Both the position numbers and the translations under genes were made by a program. A DNA stretch of 5,565 nucleotides from Halobacteriales archaeon (GTDB lineage Archaea > Thermoplasmatota > SW-10-69-26 > JACQPN01 > JAIVGT01): NCBI GenBank assembly GCA_020201485.1, contig JAIVGT010000068.1, positions 1-5,565 of the forward strand. The letters run 5' to 3'. Positions within the stretch are counted from its first letter, which is position 1; each line of letters opens with the position of its first letter. The notes under the pieces are model-generated. The model had not been told where the DNA came from. It did no database searches and was given only the letters and a program-made list of their open reading frames with translations. Below are positions 1-5,244 of this stretch, piece by piece.

Positions 1-24
1 TCCCACCCCGGAGCGGGGCAGGGA
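1..24. terminator. GC-rich hairpin upstream of the response regulator
   Basis: CCCCG (6-10) and CGGGG (14-18) form a perfect 5-bp stem around a GAG loop. TCCC (1-4) and GGGA (21-24) extend it across a small internal loop. No T-tract follows, so it is not a classical bacterial intrinsic terminator. It could mark the 3' end of a gene outside the window, or be chance in GC-rich DNA. The window starts at its first base, so any larger structure is cut off. Confidence 0.3.
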
Positions 25-27
25 AAT
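24..27 (+). promoter_or_regulatory. weak AT island at the TATA position of the response regulator
   Basis: AAAT at 24-27 is the only AT run in the first 51 bases, and its centre is about 26.5 nt before the ATG at 52. That is where an archaeal TATA box sits if transcription starts at the start codon (leaderless mRNA). The match to the TATA consensus is poor. The competing reading is translation from a GGAGG at 33-37, but that lies 14 nt before the ATG, farther than usual for a Shine-Dalgarno. Confidence 0.25.
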
Positions 28-51
28 CCCCCGGAGGCCAACGGCCCCAGG

Positions 52-444
52 ATGGGAGCGCGCATCCTCATCGTGGACGACGAGGCCGACGTGCGGGAGA
101 GCCTGCGCGACCTGCTCGCCGCCGTCCCCGGGTACCAGGTGGCGACGGCGAGCACGGTGGGCGAGGCGCGCCGCTTGGCAGAGCTGGGCACGTGGGACCT
201 CGTCATCAGCGACGAGCGCCTGCCGGACGGCGAGGGCGCGCTCCTCCTCGCCGAGCTGGCCGTGTCCGGCCGCGCGTCGGGCCGCGTCCTGATGAGCGCG
301 TACGAGGACTTCGACGGGCTCATGCGCGGCGTGAACGCCGGCCGCATCGACCACTTCGTGCGCAAGCCGTTCGACCCGCTGAAGATGCTGACCACGGTGG
401 AGCGCATCGTGCGCGAGCGGCGCGGCCGCATGCCGCTGGAGTAG
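52..444 (+). CDS. single-domain CheY-like response regulator
   Basis: This 130-residue protein is one receiver (REC) domain with nothing attached, so it probably acts by protein contact in the cytoplasm and not by binding DNA. The REC landmarks are all present: the acidic pair D9-D10 in ILIVDDEADV, the likely phospho-acceptor D54 in VISDERLPDG, the switch serine S82 in VLMSAYED, and K105 in VRKPFDP. The AGRIDHFVRKPF stretch (97-107) resembles receivers that carry 'nxGRIyrfltKPw' before the last helix. The ATG at 52 is the only start codon in its frame within the window. GGAGG at 33-37 is 14 nt away, far for a ribosome site. No histidine kinase or output-domain gene is in view, so the signal and target are unknown. 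It converges with tRNA-Val, whose 3' end is 4 nt past this stop. The receiver assignment is firm; the pathway is not inferable. Confidence 0.93.
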   Translation: MGARILIVDDEADVRESLRDLLAAVPGYQVATASTVGEARRLAELGTWDLVISDERLPDGEGALLLAELAVSGRASGRVLMSAYEDFDGLMRGVNAGRIDHFVRKPFDPLKMLTTVERIVRERRGRMPLE

Positions 445-448
445 AGGA

Positions 449-523
449 TGGGCCCGGCCGGATTCGAACCAGCGATCTGCGCTTTGTAAGAGCGCCGTCA
501 TGGACCAGCTAGACCACGGGCCC
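449..523 (-). tRNA. tRNA-Val (anticodon UAC)
   Basis: The reverse strand folds into a full 75-nt cloverleaf. The acceptor stem GGGCCCG/CGGGCCC (523-517 with 456-450) is a perfect 7 bp with discriminator A at 449. The D arm begins GTCTAGCTGG and includes the conserved GG. The anticodon stem GCGCT/AGCGC is perfect, and the loop CTTACAA gives anticodon TAC, which reads GUA valine codons. The T arm GCTGG-TTCGAAT-CCGGC has one T-G pair. The 3' flank reads TCC, so CCA is not encoded and must be added by the CCA-adding enzyme. There is no intron. The overall sequence looks like archaeal tRNA-Val. It lies 45 nt downstream of leuS in the same direction and is convergent with the response regulator, so its primary transcript must end inside that gene's antisense strand. 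Confidence 0.96.
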
Positions 524-546
524 CACTGCTGCGCAGCCCGCGGCGA

Positions 547-556
547 CGCAAAGAAC
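547..556 (-). promoter_or_regulatory. possible weak TATA element for tRNA-Val
   Basis: The 45-nt gap between the leuS stop and the tRNA contains one AT-richer stretch, reading GTTCTTTGCG on the minus strand. It is centred about 28-30 nt before the mature tRNA 5' end, roughly the spacing of an archaeal TATA box when transcription starts a few bases upstream of the tRNA. The match is poor and cotranscription with leuS is equally possible. Nothing else in the gap stands out except a 10-bp palindrome at 528-537. Confidence 0.2.
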
Positions 557-568
557 CTGCGGCTTGGC

Positions 569-3517
569 TCAGCTGATCCAGATGGCCGGCCGGCCCGGCG
601 TCGCGTGCTTCGCCTTGCCCACCGGGTCCTCGATGGCCGGCTCGTCCGCCGCGCAAGCCTCGACCGGCGCGCCCAGCTCCTGCTCGAGGAACTTCGCCGC
701 GCCCCGCAGGGCCGCGAGCTCGTCCAGGCCGGCCCGCTGGCGGAACTCCTCCGGTTTCAGCGAGCCCAGGTCGCGCACCCAGGCCTGCGCCAGCTTCGGC
801 AGGTCCTTGGCGTGCGGCTTCAGCCCGGGCTGGGCGTTCGCCGCCTTCAGGAACGAGCCGACATCGAGCTTGCCCTGCTGCGCCACCTCGGCCGCGACGT
901 GCAGCGCCTCCCGCTTCCACGCCGGGCTGGTGTAGAGCACGATGCGCTTGGGTTGGAGGCTCGTGACCTTGAGGATCTCCCGCGCGTCGTCGAGCACGCC
1001 GCGCAGGAACCGCTCGCGTTGGTCCGCGGCCGGGTCCACCTCCGCGGCGTGCACCTCGGGGAAGCGCTGCTCGACGGCCAGGCCCTTGCCGCCGATGCCG
1101 CGCCAGGCCTCCTCGGCGACCTGGGGCACGAAGGGCACCATGAGGAGCACGGCCGTCCTGCGGTAGCGCGCCCAGAGCTCGGTCTCGGCGCTGCCCCCGC
1201 TGCGCCGCAGGTACCATTGCCATTCGCGGGGCAGGTCGAAGAAGGCGAGCTTGAGCGCCGTGCGGAACTCGGCGCGCTCCATCGCTCCCCGCGCGTCGAG
1301 CACGAGCCTGGCCAGGGTGCTGTGGAAGCTCGCGTCCGCGTCGTTGCGCGCGTCGCGCAGGCTCGGCTGCTCGTGCAGCGCCGCGAGCCAGCCCCGCAGC
1401 TTCTTCCCCGCCTGCGCGGCGAACTCCTGCTCGAAGTTCGCGTCGTCCAGGCCTTCGCCCGCGTTCGCCAGCGCCAGGCGCACCGCGCTCGTGCCGTGCT
1501 GGTCCAGGGCCTGGCGGAGCGTGACGAAGTTGCCGGCGCTCTTGCTCATCTTCGCCCCGTCGACCATGACCCAGCCGTTCACGCTGATGCCGCGCGGCCA
1601 GTGCTCGGGCGGGAAGACGGCGACGTGGTTGAAGACCATGAACGTCAAGTGGTTCTGCAGCAGGTCCTTGCCCGAGTTGCGGAAGTCGAGCGGGTACCAA
1701 TACGTGAAGGCGCGCCGCATCTCGTCCAGCTTCGCCGCGGTCAGCGTGCCCCGCGCCGCGCCCTGCGCCGAGCCCTTGCCCAGGAGGACGAAGTCGAACG
1801 CCGCATCGCTCACGTCCTGCGCGTCCACCGTGCGCAGGACGGGCACGATGGTGTAGTACGCCATGTAGATGGTGGAGTCGCTCAGGCTCTCGATGACCCA
1901 GCGCTCGTCCCAGGGCAGCTTCGTGCCCAGCCCGGATTCGCGGGCGCAGGCCCAGTCGTGCAGCCAGTCCACGACGTGGTGGAACTGCTTCCGGGCGACC
2001 TCGGGGTAGATGCTGGCCTGGTCCATGGCCGCGTGCGTGCGCTGCTTCCAGCCGGCGTCGCTGTAGCGCAGGAACCATTGGTCGCTCACGAGCTTCACCA
2101 CGCACGCCGTGAGGCAGCGGCACACGACCTTCCCGCTCGGCTCCCAGAACTTCGCCGCCTCGCCGCGGCTGAGCAGAGCCTCGCGGATGCGCTCCTTCGC
2201 CTCCTGCACCGTCTGCCCGGCGAACGGCCCGACCTTCATCACGCCCGCGTAGAAGCCGGCCTTGTACACCTCCTCGGTCGCGGCGTCGAGCTTCTCCTTC
2301 TCCATCGGGCCGCGGATGCGCTCCCGTTCCACCACGACCTTCGCCGGCGCGTCGCCCAGGCCGGGCGTGTCGATGATGGGCACGGGCTGGAGGCCGCGCA
2401 CGAGCCGCTCGTCGAGGCGGGCCTTCTGCAGCTCCTCGGGATGCGCTTGGAGGAAGCGCAGCCCGGCGAAGTCCACGGGCGCGTCGCTCGGCACGCTCGT
2501 CACGATGCCCGTGCCCTTCTCCGGGTGGATGAGCTTGCCGAGCAACGGCAGGACGGGCACCTCGGCGTCGCGCGCCGGGGCGTGGACCATCATGCCGAGC
2601 AGCTTGCTGCCGAGGATCTGCACCTCCTCGGGCGCGACGTGGTCGAGCTGCAGGGGGATCTTGCGCGCCGCAGAGGGAGCCACGACCCACGTCTCCTCGC
2701 CGACGAGGAGGGTGCTGTAGATGAGGCTGGGCTCGACCCAGGCGTTCGTCTGGCCGTACATCGTCTCCGGGCGCAGCGTGGCCGCGACGAGGAACGCCGG
2801 GCTGTGCAGGCCGAGCTTCTTCGCGTCCGCCTCGCGCAGGCGGAGCTTGATGAGGGTCCATTCCTGGGGCGTCTCGCCCTCGCCCTCGGCCCGGTCGTGG
2901 TCCGCGACCGGCATGTTGTCCTTGGGGCACCAGACAACGGGGTGCTTGCCCTTCTCGACGAAGCCCTGCTCGCGCAGCTTGCGGAACTGCCAGCGGATGA
3001 AGGCGTCGTAGTGCGGGTTGGCGTCGGTGGTGACGAACTCGCGCGTCCAGTCGATGCTCATGCCCAAGCGCTGCACGTCCGTGCGCCACGCGCCGGGGAA
3101 GAAGCGCGCCCATTCCTGCGGGTCCGCGAAGCGCGCGACCTGCTCCGGGCTGAAGCCCTGGTCCTGCAGGATCTTCACCTGCTTCGGCTCGCCCTCGCGG
3201 ATGCGCTGCGCCGCGGCCCAGATGGGCGTGCCCGTGAGGTGGTAGGCGAAGGGGAAGAGCGTGTTCTTGCCCAGCATGCGCTGGAACCGCACCATGAGGT
3301 CGGCGCGCATCATCGTGTACGCGTGCCCGACGTGCGGGTAGCTGTTCATGTAGGAGTAGGGATAGGTGGCGAAGAACTTCGGCTGGCCGGGCTTGACCTG
3401 GGGCTCGTCCACCTTCGCCTCGCGGTGGGCCTGCATCCAGCGCTGCTCGATGCGCGCCAGGTCTTCGTCGGGCACGAGGCGCGCGAAGGGGACATGGCTA
3501 CTAAAACGCTCCGCCAT
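569..3517 (-). CDS. leuS: leucyl-tRNA synthetase, archaeal/eukaryotic type
   Basis: This cytoplasmic class I synthetase charges tRNA-Leu with leucine and hydrolyses mischarged products. It has 982 residues from the ATG at 3517, slightly long for archaeal LeuRS (about 940-970). The Rossmann core opens with FFATYPYSYMN and the HIGH-type motif HVGH (62-65), followed by FAYHLTGTPI (90-99). CPKDN (197-201) precedes the CP1 editing insertion. That domain carries TLRPET (247-252) and GTGIVTSVPSDAP, where D345 is the likely editing aspartate. CRCLTAC (466-472) and WFLRYSD (481-487) follow, then DFRNSGKDL, a perfect KMSKS (656-660), the helical anticodon-binding domain, and a C-terminal domain ending in RPAIWIS, as in archaeal LeuRS that grip the long variable arm. 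No catalytic motif is missing. The start is uncertain: GTG at 3475 (residue 15) may be the true start, because the first 14 residues lie outside the recalled archaeal N-terminus and contain a TATA-like TTTTAGTA. It sits 62 nt after the repeat-protein gene. Confidence 0.96.
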   Translation of the reverse strand: MAERFSSHVPFARLVPDEDLARIEQRWMQAHREAKVDEPQVKPGQPKFFATYPYSYMNSYPHVGHAYTMMRADLMVRFQRMLGKNTLFPFAYHLTGTPIWAAAQRIREGEPKQVKILQDQGFSPEQVARFADPQEWARFFPGAWRTDVQRLGMSIDWTREFVTTDANPHYDAFIRWQFRKLREQGFVEKGKHPVVWCPKDNMPVADHDRAEGEGETPQEWTLIKLRLREADAKKLGLHSPAFLVAATLRPETMYGQTNAWVEPSLIYSTLLVGEETWVVAPSAARKIPLQLDHVAPEEVQILGSKLLGMMVHAPARDAEVPVLPLLGKLIHPEKGTGIVTSVPSDAPVDFAGLRFLQAHPEELQKARLDERLVRGLQPVPIIDTPGLGDAPAKVVVERERIRGPMEKEKLDAATEEVYKAGFYAGVMKVGPFAGQTVQEAKERIREALLSRGEAAKFWEPSGKVVCRCLTACVVKLVSDQWFLRYSDAGWKQRTHAAMDQASIYPEVARKQFHHVVDWLHDWACARESGLGTKLPWDERWVIESLSDSTIYMAYYTIVPVLRTVDAQDVSDAAFDFVLLGKGSAQGAARGTLTAAKLDEMRRAFTYWYPLDFRNSGKDLLQNHLTFMVFNHVAVFPPEHWPRGISVNGWVMVDGAKMSKSAGNFVTLRQALDQHGTSAVRLALANAGEGLDDANFEQEFAAQAGKKLRGWLAALHEQPSLRDARNDADASFHSTLARLVLDARGAMERAEFRTALKLAFFDLPREWQWYLRRSGGSAETELWARYRRTAVLLMVPFVPQVAEEAWRGIGGKGLAVEQRFPEVHAAEVDPAADQRERFLRGVLDDAREILKVTSLQPKRIVLYTSPAWKREALHVAAEVAQQGKLDVGSFLKAANAQPGLKPHAKDLPKLAQAWVRDLGSLKPEEFRQRAGLDELAALRGAAKFLEQELGAPVEACAADEPAIEDPVGKAKHATPGRPAIWIS
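3499..3506 (-). promoter_or_regulatory. candidate TATA box for leuS, inside its annotated 5' end
   Basis: TTTTAGTA on the minus strand is one of the strongest AT islands in the window, set within codons 5-8 of the longest leuS reading. Those codons (TTT, AGT) are atypical for so GC-rich a gene. Its centre is about 27.5 nt upstream of an in-frame GTG at 3475-3473, the canonical archaeal TATA-to-start distance for a leaderless transcript. The alternative explanation is selection for an unstructured, AT-rich coding start following the ATG at 3517. Confidence 0.35.
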
Positions 3518-3541
3518 CGCCGGATGATGGGGAACGGGGAG

Positions 3542-3564
3542 GGCCGGGGCGCAAGGCCCCGGCC
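3542..3564 (-). terminator. perfect 9-bp GC hairpin between the repeat-protein gene and leuS
   Basis: GGCCGGGGC (3542-3550) and GCCCCGGCC (3556-3564) are perfectly complementary around a 5-nt loop (3551-3555). The hairpin lies 15 nt past the stop codon of the secreted repeat protein and 24 nt before the leuS ATG, so it is placed to end or stabilise the upstream mRNA. On the minus strand it is followed by a pyrimidine-rich CTCCCCGTTCCCC and not by a T-tract, so it lacks the usual archaeal oligo-U termination signal. It could instead be a leuS leader structure. Confidence 0.4.
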
Positions 3565-3579
3565 GGACCGCATCCCGGC

Positions 3580-5127
3580 TCAGGAGTCGCCGGTCGCGAT
3601 GACGACGACGTGGTACGCGTTGTCGCTGCCCTTCATGCAGATCTCCAGCGTGTCCGCGGCTCCGGGGCCCGCCGGGAAGAACAGCCATTGACCATCGCCG
3701 GCTGCGTTGCACGCCACGTTGCCGCCCGACTTGAGGCCGTTGGCGAACGTCTGCGTGCCGCTCCACGCGTTGCCCCCGGCGATGCGCGGGACGTTGCCGG
3801 ACAGGCGCACGTCGTCCAGCGTGCCGCTCGTGAGGTCGGCCGCGCTCCGCGTCGCGAGGTCGGCCAGGCTGCTGCCCGACTTGCTCACCTTGCTCCACGC
3901 CACGCCCGCCGTCCCGCTGATGTCGGCGTCCGTGATGGTGCCGTCGGTGATGCTGCCGGCCGTGCCGCCGCTCACCGTGAGCGCGCCCGAGGCGAGCTTC
4001 GCCGCGGTCACGCTGCCGTCGGCGAGGTCCGCGGTCGCGATGGTCCCGTCGGTGATGTCGCCGCTCGTGACCGCCCCGGCCATGTTGAGCTTGCCGTAGG
4101 CGATGGCGGCGCTCGCGCTCAGGTCGGCGTTGACGATGGTTCCGGCGAGGTTGAGCTTGCCGTAGCCGATGCTCGCCAAGGCGCTGATGTCCGCATTCGT
4201 GATGGAGCCGTCGAAGATCTGGTTCCCGCCGATGGAGCTGTCGCCGATCTTGATGTTCGTGATGGCCCCGTCGGCGATGTTGTCCGTCGCCACCGCGCCG
4301 GGCCCGAGCTTGGCCATGGTCACGGCTGCGTCCGCCAGGTCCTCCGTCGCGACGCCCTCGTTCTGGATGGTATCGCTGTGCACCGCGCCCGCGGCGATCT
4401 TGGCGTGCGAGACCGCGCCGTCGGCGAGGTCCTGCTGGCCGATGGTGCCGGCGGTGATGACGTTGAACGAGCCGGCCGAGCCTTGGATGGCGTCGACCGC
4501 GAGCTTGGCCGAGGTGATGGCCCCGTCCGCGACCTTGTCCTCGGTGACCGCGCCGTCCGCGAGCTTCGCCTGGGTGACCGCGCCGTCCGCGAGGCGGCTC
4601 GTGGCCACGGCGCCGCTGGCGAGCATGGCGGTGGCGACGGAGCCGGGGGCGATGACGAGTGCGCTCGGGGCGAGCTGCAGGGCGCCGAGCGGCCCGAGGG
4701 GCACGATGCGGTCGGCCGTGAGGCTGATGCCCGCGTCGCCCTGCACGAGGGCGCGCAGCGTGAACGAGTCGTAGCCCGTCGGCACCCAGCTGAACGTCAG
4801 GTCGGCGGTGTGGCCGGCCAGGACGGTGAGGAAGTGCCCGGGGGCTGGATTCGTCGCCGTGATGCCGGGGCTGGCGAACGCGGCGCTGCTCGAGGACCCG
4901 GCCCACTTCAGGAAGCCGGCGACGTGCGTCGCGCTTGCGCTGCCCGTGTTCGCCACGCGGACCGTGACCGTCACCGGGCTGCCCGGAACGACCGCGGCGC
5001 CGAAGCTGACGTTCTTGATGCCGAGCACCGGGCCGGTGGAGGACTGCGCGGACATGCTCGACAGGAGCAGCGCGGCGGTCATCATGCACAGCAGCCCGGT
5101 CTTCCACGCGCGGTTCTTTGAAGCCAT
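3580..5127 (-). CDS. secreted decapeptide-repeat protein with CARDB-like N-terminal domain
   Basis: I do not recognise a named family for the whole 515-residue protein. The ATG at 5127 is preferred because it gives a clean Sec signal peptide: K4/R6/K9, hydrophobic residues 11-22, then likely cleavage near SMSA-QSS (about 27). An upstream in-frame TTG at 5181 would add 18 residues before the signal. Residues about 33-140 look like an adhesion-type beta-sandwich (CARDB/APHP-like: PVTVTVRVANTGSASA, then LTFSWVPTGYDSFTLRALV). Residues 160-413 are about 23 repeats of 10-11 residues with consensus LADGAVTxAK, of the kind seen in phage tail fibres and bacterial surface fibres. The end (451-515) starts NAWSGTQTFANG and includes two cysteines, C473 and C497, able to form a disulfide. 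There is no lipobox, C-terminal membrane anchor or sorting tail, so it is probably released or held by partners. A fibrous extracellular or adhesive role is inferred. It diverges from another exported-protein gene at 5245. Confidence 0.88.
   Translation of the reverse strand: MASKNRAWKTGLLCMMTAALLLSSMSAQSSTGPVLGIKNVSFGAAVVPGSPVTVTVRVANTGSASATHVAGFLKWAGSSSSAAFASPGITATNPAPGHFLTVLAGHTADLTFSWVPTGYDSFTLRALVQGDAGISLTADRIVPLGPLGALQLAPSALVIAPGSVATAMLASGAVATSRLADGAVTQAKLADGAVTEDKVADGAITSAKLAVDAIQGSAGSFNVITAGTIGQQDLADGAVSHAKIAAGAVHSDTIQNEGVATEDLADAAVTMAKLGPGAVATDNIADGAITNIKIGDSSIGGNQIFDGSITNADISALASIGYGKLNLAGTIVNADLSASAAIAYGKLNMAGAVTSGDITDGTIATADLADGSVTAAKLASGALTVSGGTAGSITDGTITDADISGTAGVAWSKVSKSGSSLADLATRSAADLTSGTLDDVRLSGNVPRIAGGNAWSGTQTFANGLKSGGNVACNAAGDGQWLFFPAGPGAADTLEICMKGSDNAYHVVVIATGDS
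3889..4650 (-). repeat. coding array of about 23 decapeptide repeats
   Basis: Residues 160-413 of the secreted protein repeat with a 10-residue (30-bp) period, sometimes 11. The pattern is L/I/V-A-D-G-A-V/I-T-x-x-K, for example ADGAVTQAKL, ADGAVTEDKV and ADGAITSAKL. The register slips at an insert around residues 211-225 and again at SALASIGYGKL, NLAGTIVNADL and SASAAIAYGKL, which are 11-mers with G-K-L endings. Most DNA copies have diverged, but one 21-bp block at 4543-4563 is repeated exactly at 4573-4593. Hydrophobic residues every ten positions suggest a beta-solenoid or trimeric fibre shaft. Confidence 0.9.
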
Positions 5128-5173
5128 GTCGAGCCCTTCGGCCGGCCAGCCGGAGGATGCGGCTTCAGGGCTT

Positions 5174-5209
5174 GGAGCCAACTGGCTCCGGAGGAAGCCA
5201 ACTGGCTCC
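5174..5209. promoter_or_regulatory. paired 16-bp inverted repeats, operator-like
   Basis: GGAGCCAACTGGCTCC at 5174-5189 is an inverted repeat with 6-bp arms around AACT. It recurs at 5194-5209 with a single change (15 of 16 identical). The centres are exactly 20 bp apart, about two helical turns, so proteins bound to both would sit on the same DNA face. The pair lies in the 117-nt spacer between two divergent exported-protein genes, 47 nt from the start at 5127 and 35 nt from the start at 5245. This is a plausible operator for a dimeric regulator of one or both genes. A structured mRNA leader of the minus-strand gene is the alternative. Confidence 0.5.
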
Positions 5210-5216
5210 TCGCTGG

Positions 5217-5222
5217 CTTGAA
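5217..5222 (+). promoter_or_regulatory. weak TATA-position element upstream of the 5245 gene
   Basis: CTTGAA at 5217-5222 is the AT-richest spot close to the ATG at 5245, centred about 25 nt before it, and no Shine-Dalgarno is visible in between. This would suit a leaderless archaeal transcript, but the match to a TATA consensus is poor. The inverted-repeat pair lies immediately upstream, where an activator or repressor could act. Confidence 0.2.
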
Positions 5223-5244
5223 GGCCGTTCCCAGTTTCGGCGGC

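Noticed and set aside
528..537. The 10-bp palindrome GCTGCGCAGC between leuS and tRNA-Val.
   Set aside because: It is short, single-copy and GC-only in very GC-rich DNA, with no loop or T-tract. Chance is sufficient.
500..3691. A 1063-codon open frame on the plus strand, antisense to leuS.
   Set aside because: The minus strand encodes leucyl-tRNA synthetase with all its motifs. The antisense product is low-complexity (R, A, L, H, V, D), as expected when GC-rich DNA lacks stop codons.
3889..4650. The 30-bp periodic repeats considered as a CRISPR array or noncoding satellite.
   Set aside because: The period keeps the reading frame, the units vary at synonymous and conservative positions, and there are no unique spacers. 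It is a protein repeat.
569..5107. The leuS frame stays open for 1512 codons, as if a 500-residue N-terminal extension were fused to the synthetase.
   Set aside because: Upstream of 3517 that frame overlaps the real secreted-protein gene in a different frame and gives Arg/His-rich nonsense. Archaeal LeuRS ends near 980 residues.
3610..5121. A 503-codon plus-strand open frame opposite the secreted repeat protein.
   Set aside because: It is an antisense shadow; its apparent repeats merely mirror the 30-bp decapeptide period. The minus-strand product has a signal peptide and coherent domains.
5128..5181. An upstream TTG start adding 18 residues to the secreted repeat protein.
   Set aside because: It would bury the signal peptide behind a Pro/Ser/Ala segment and would start inside the inverted-repeat element. 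The ATG at 5127 gives a standard signal peptide.
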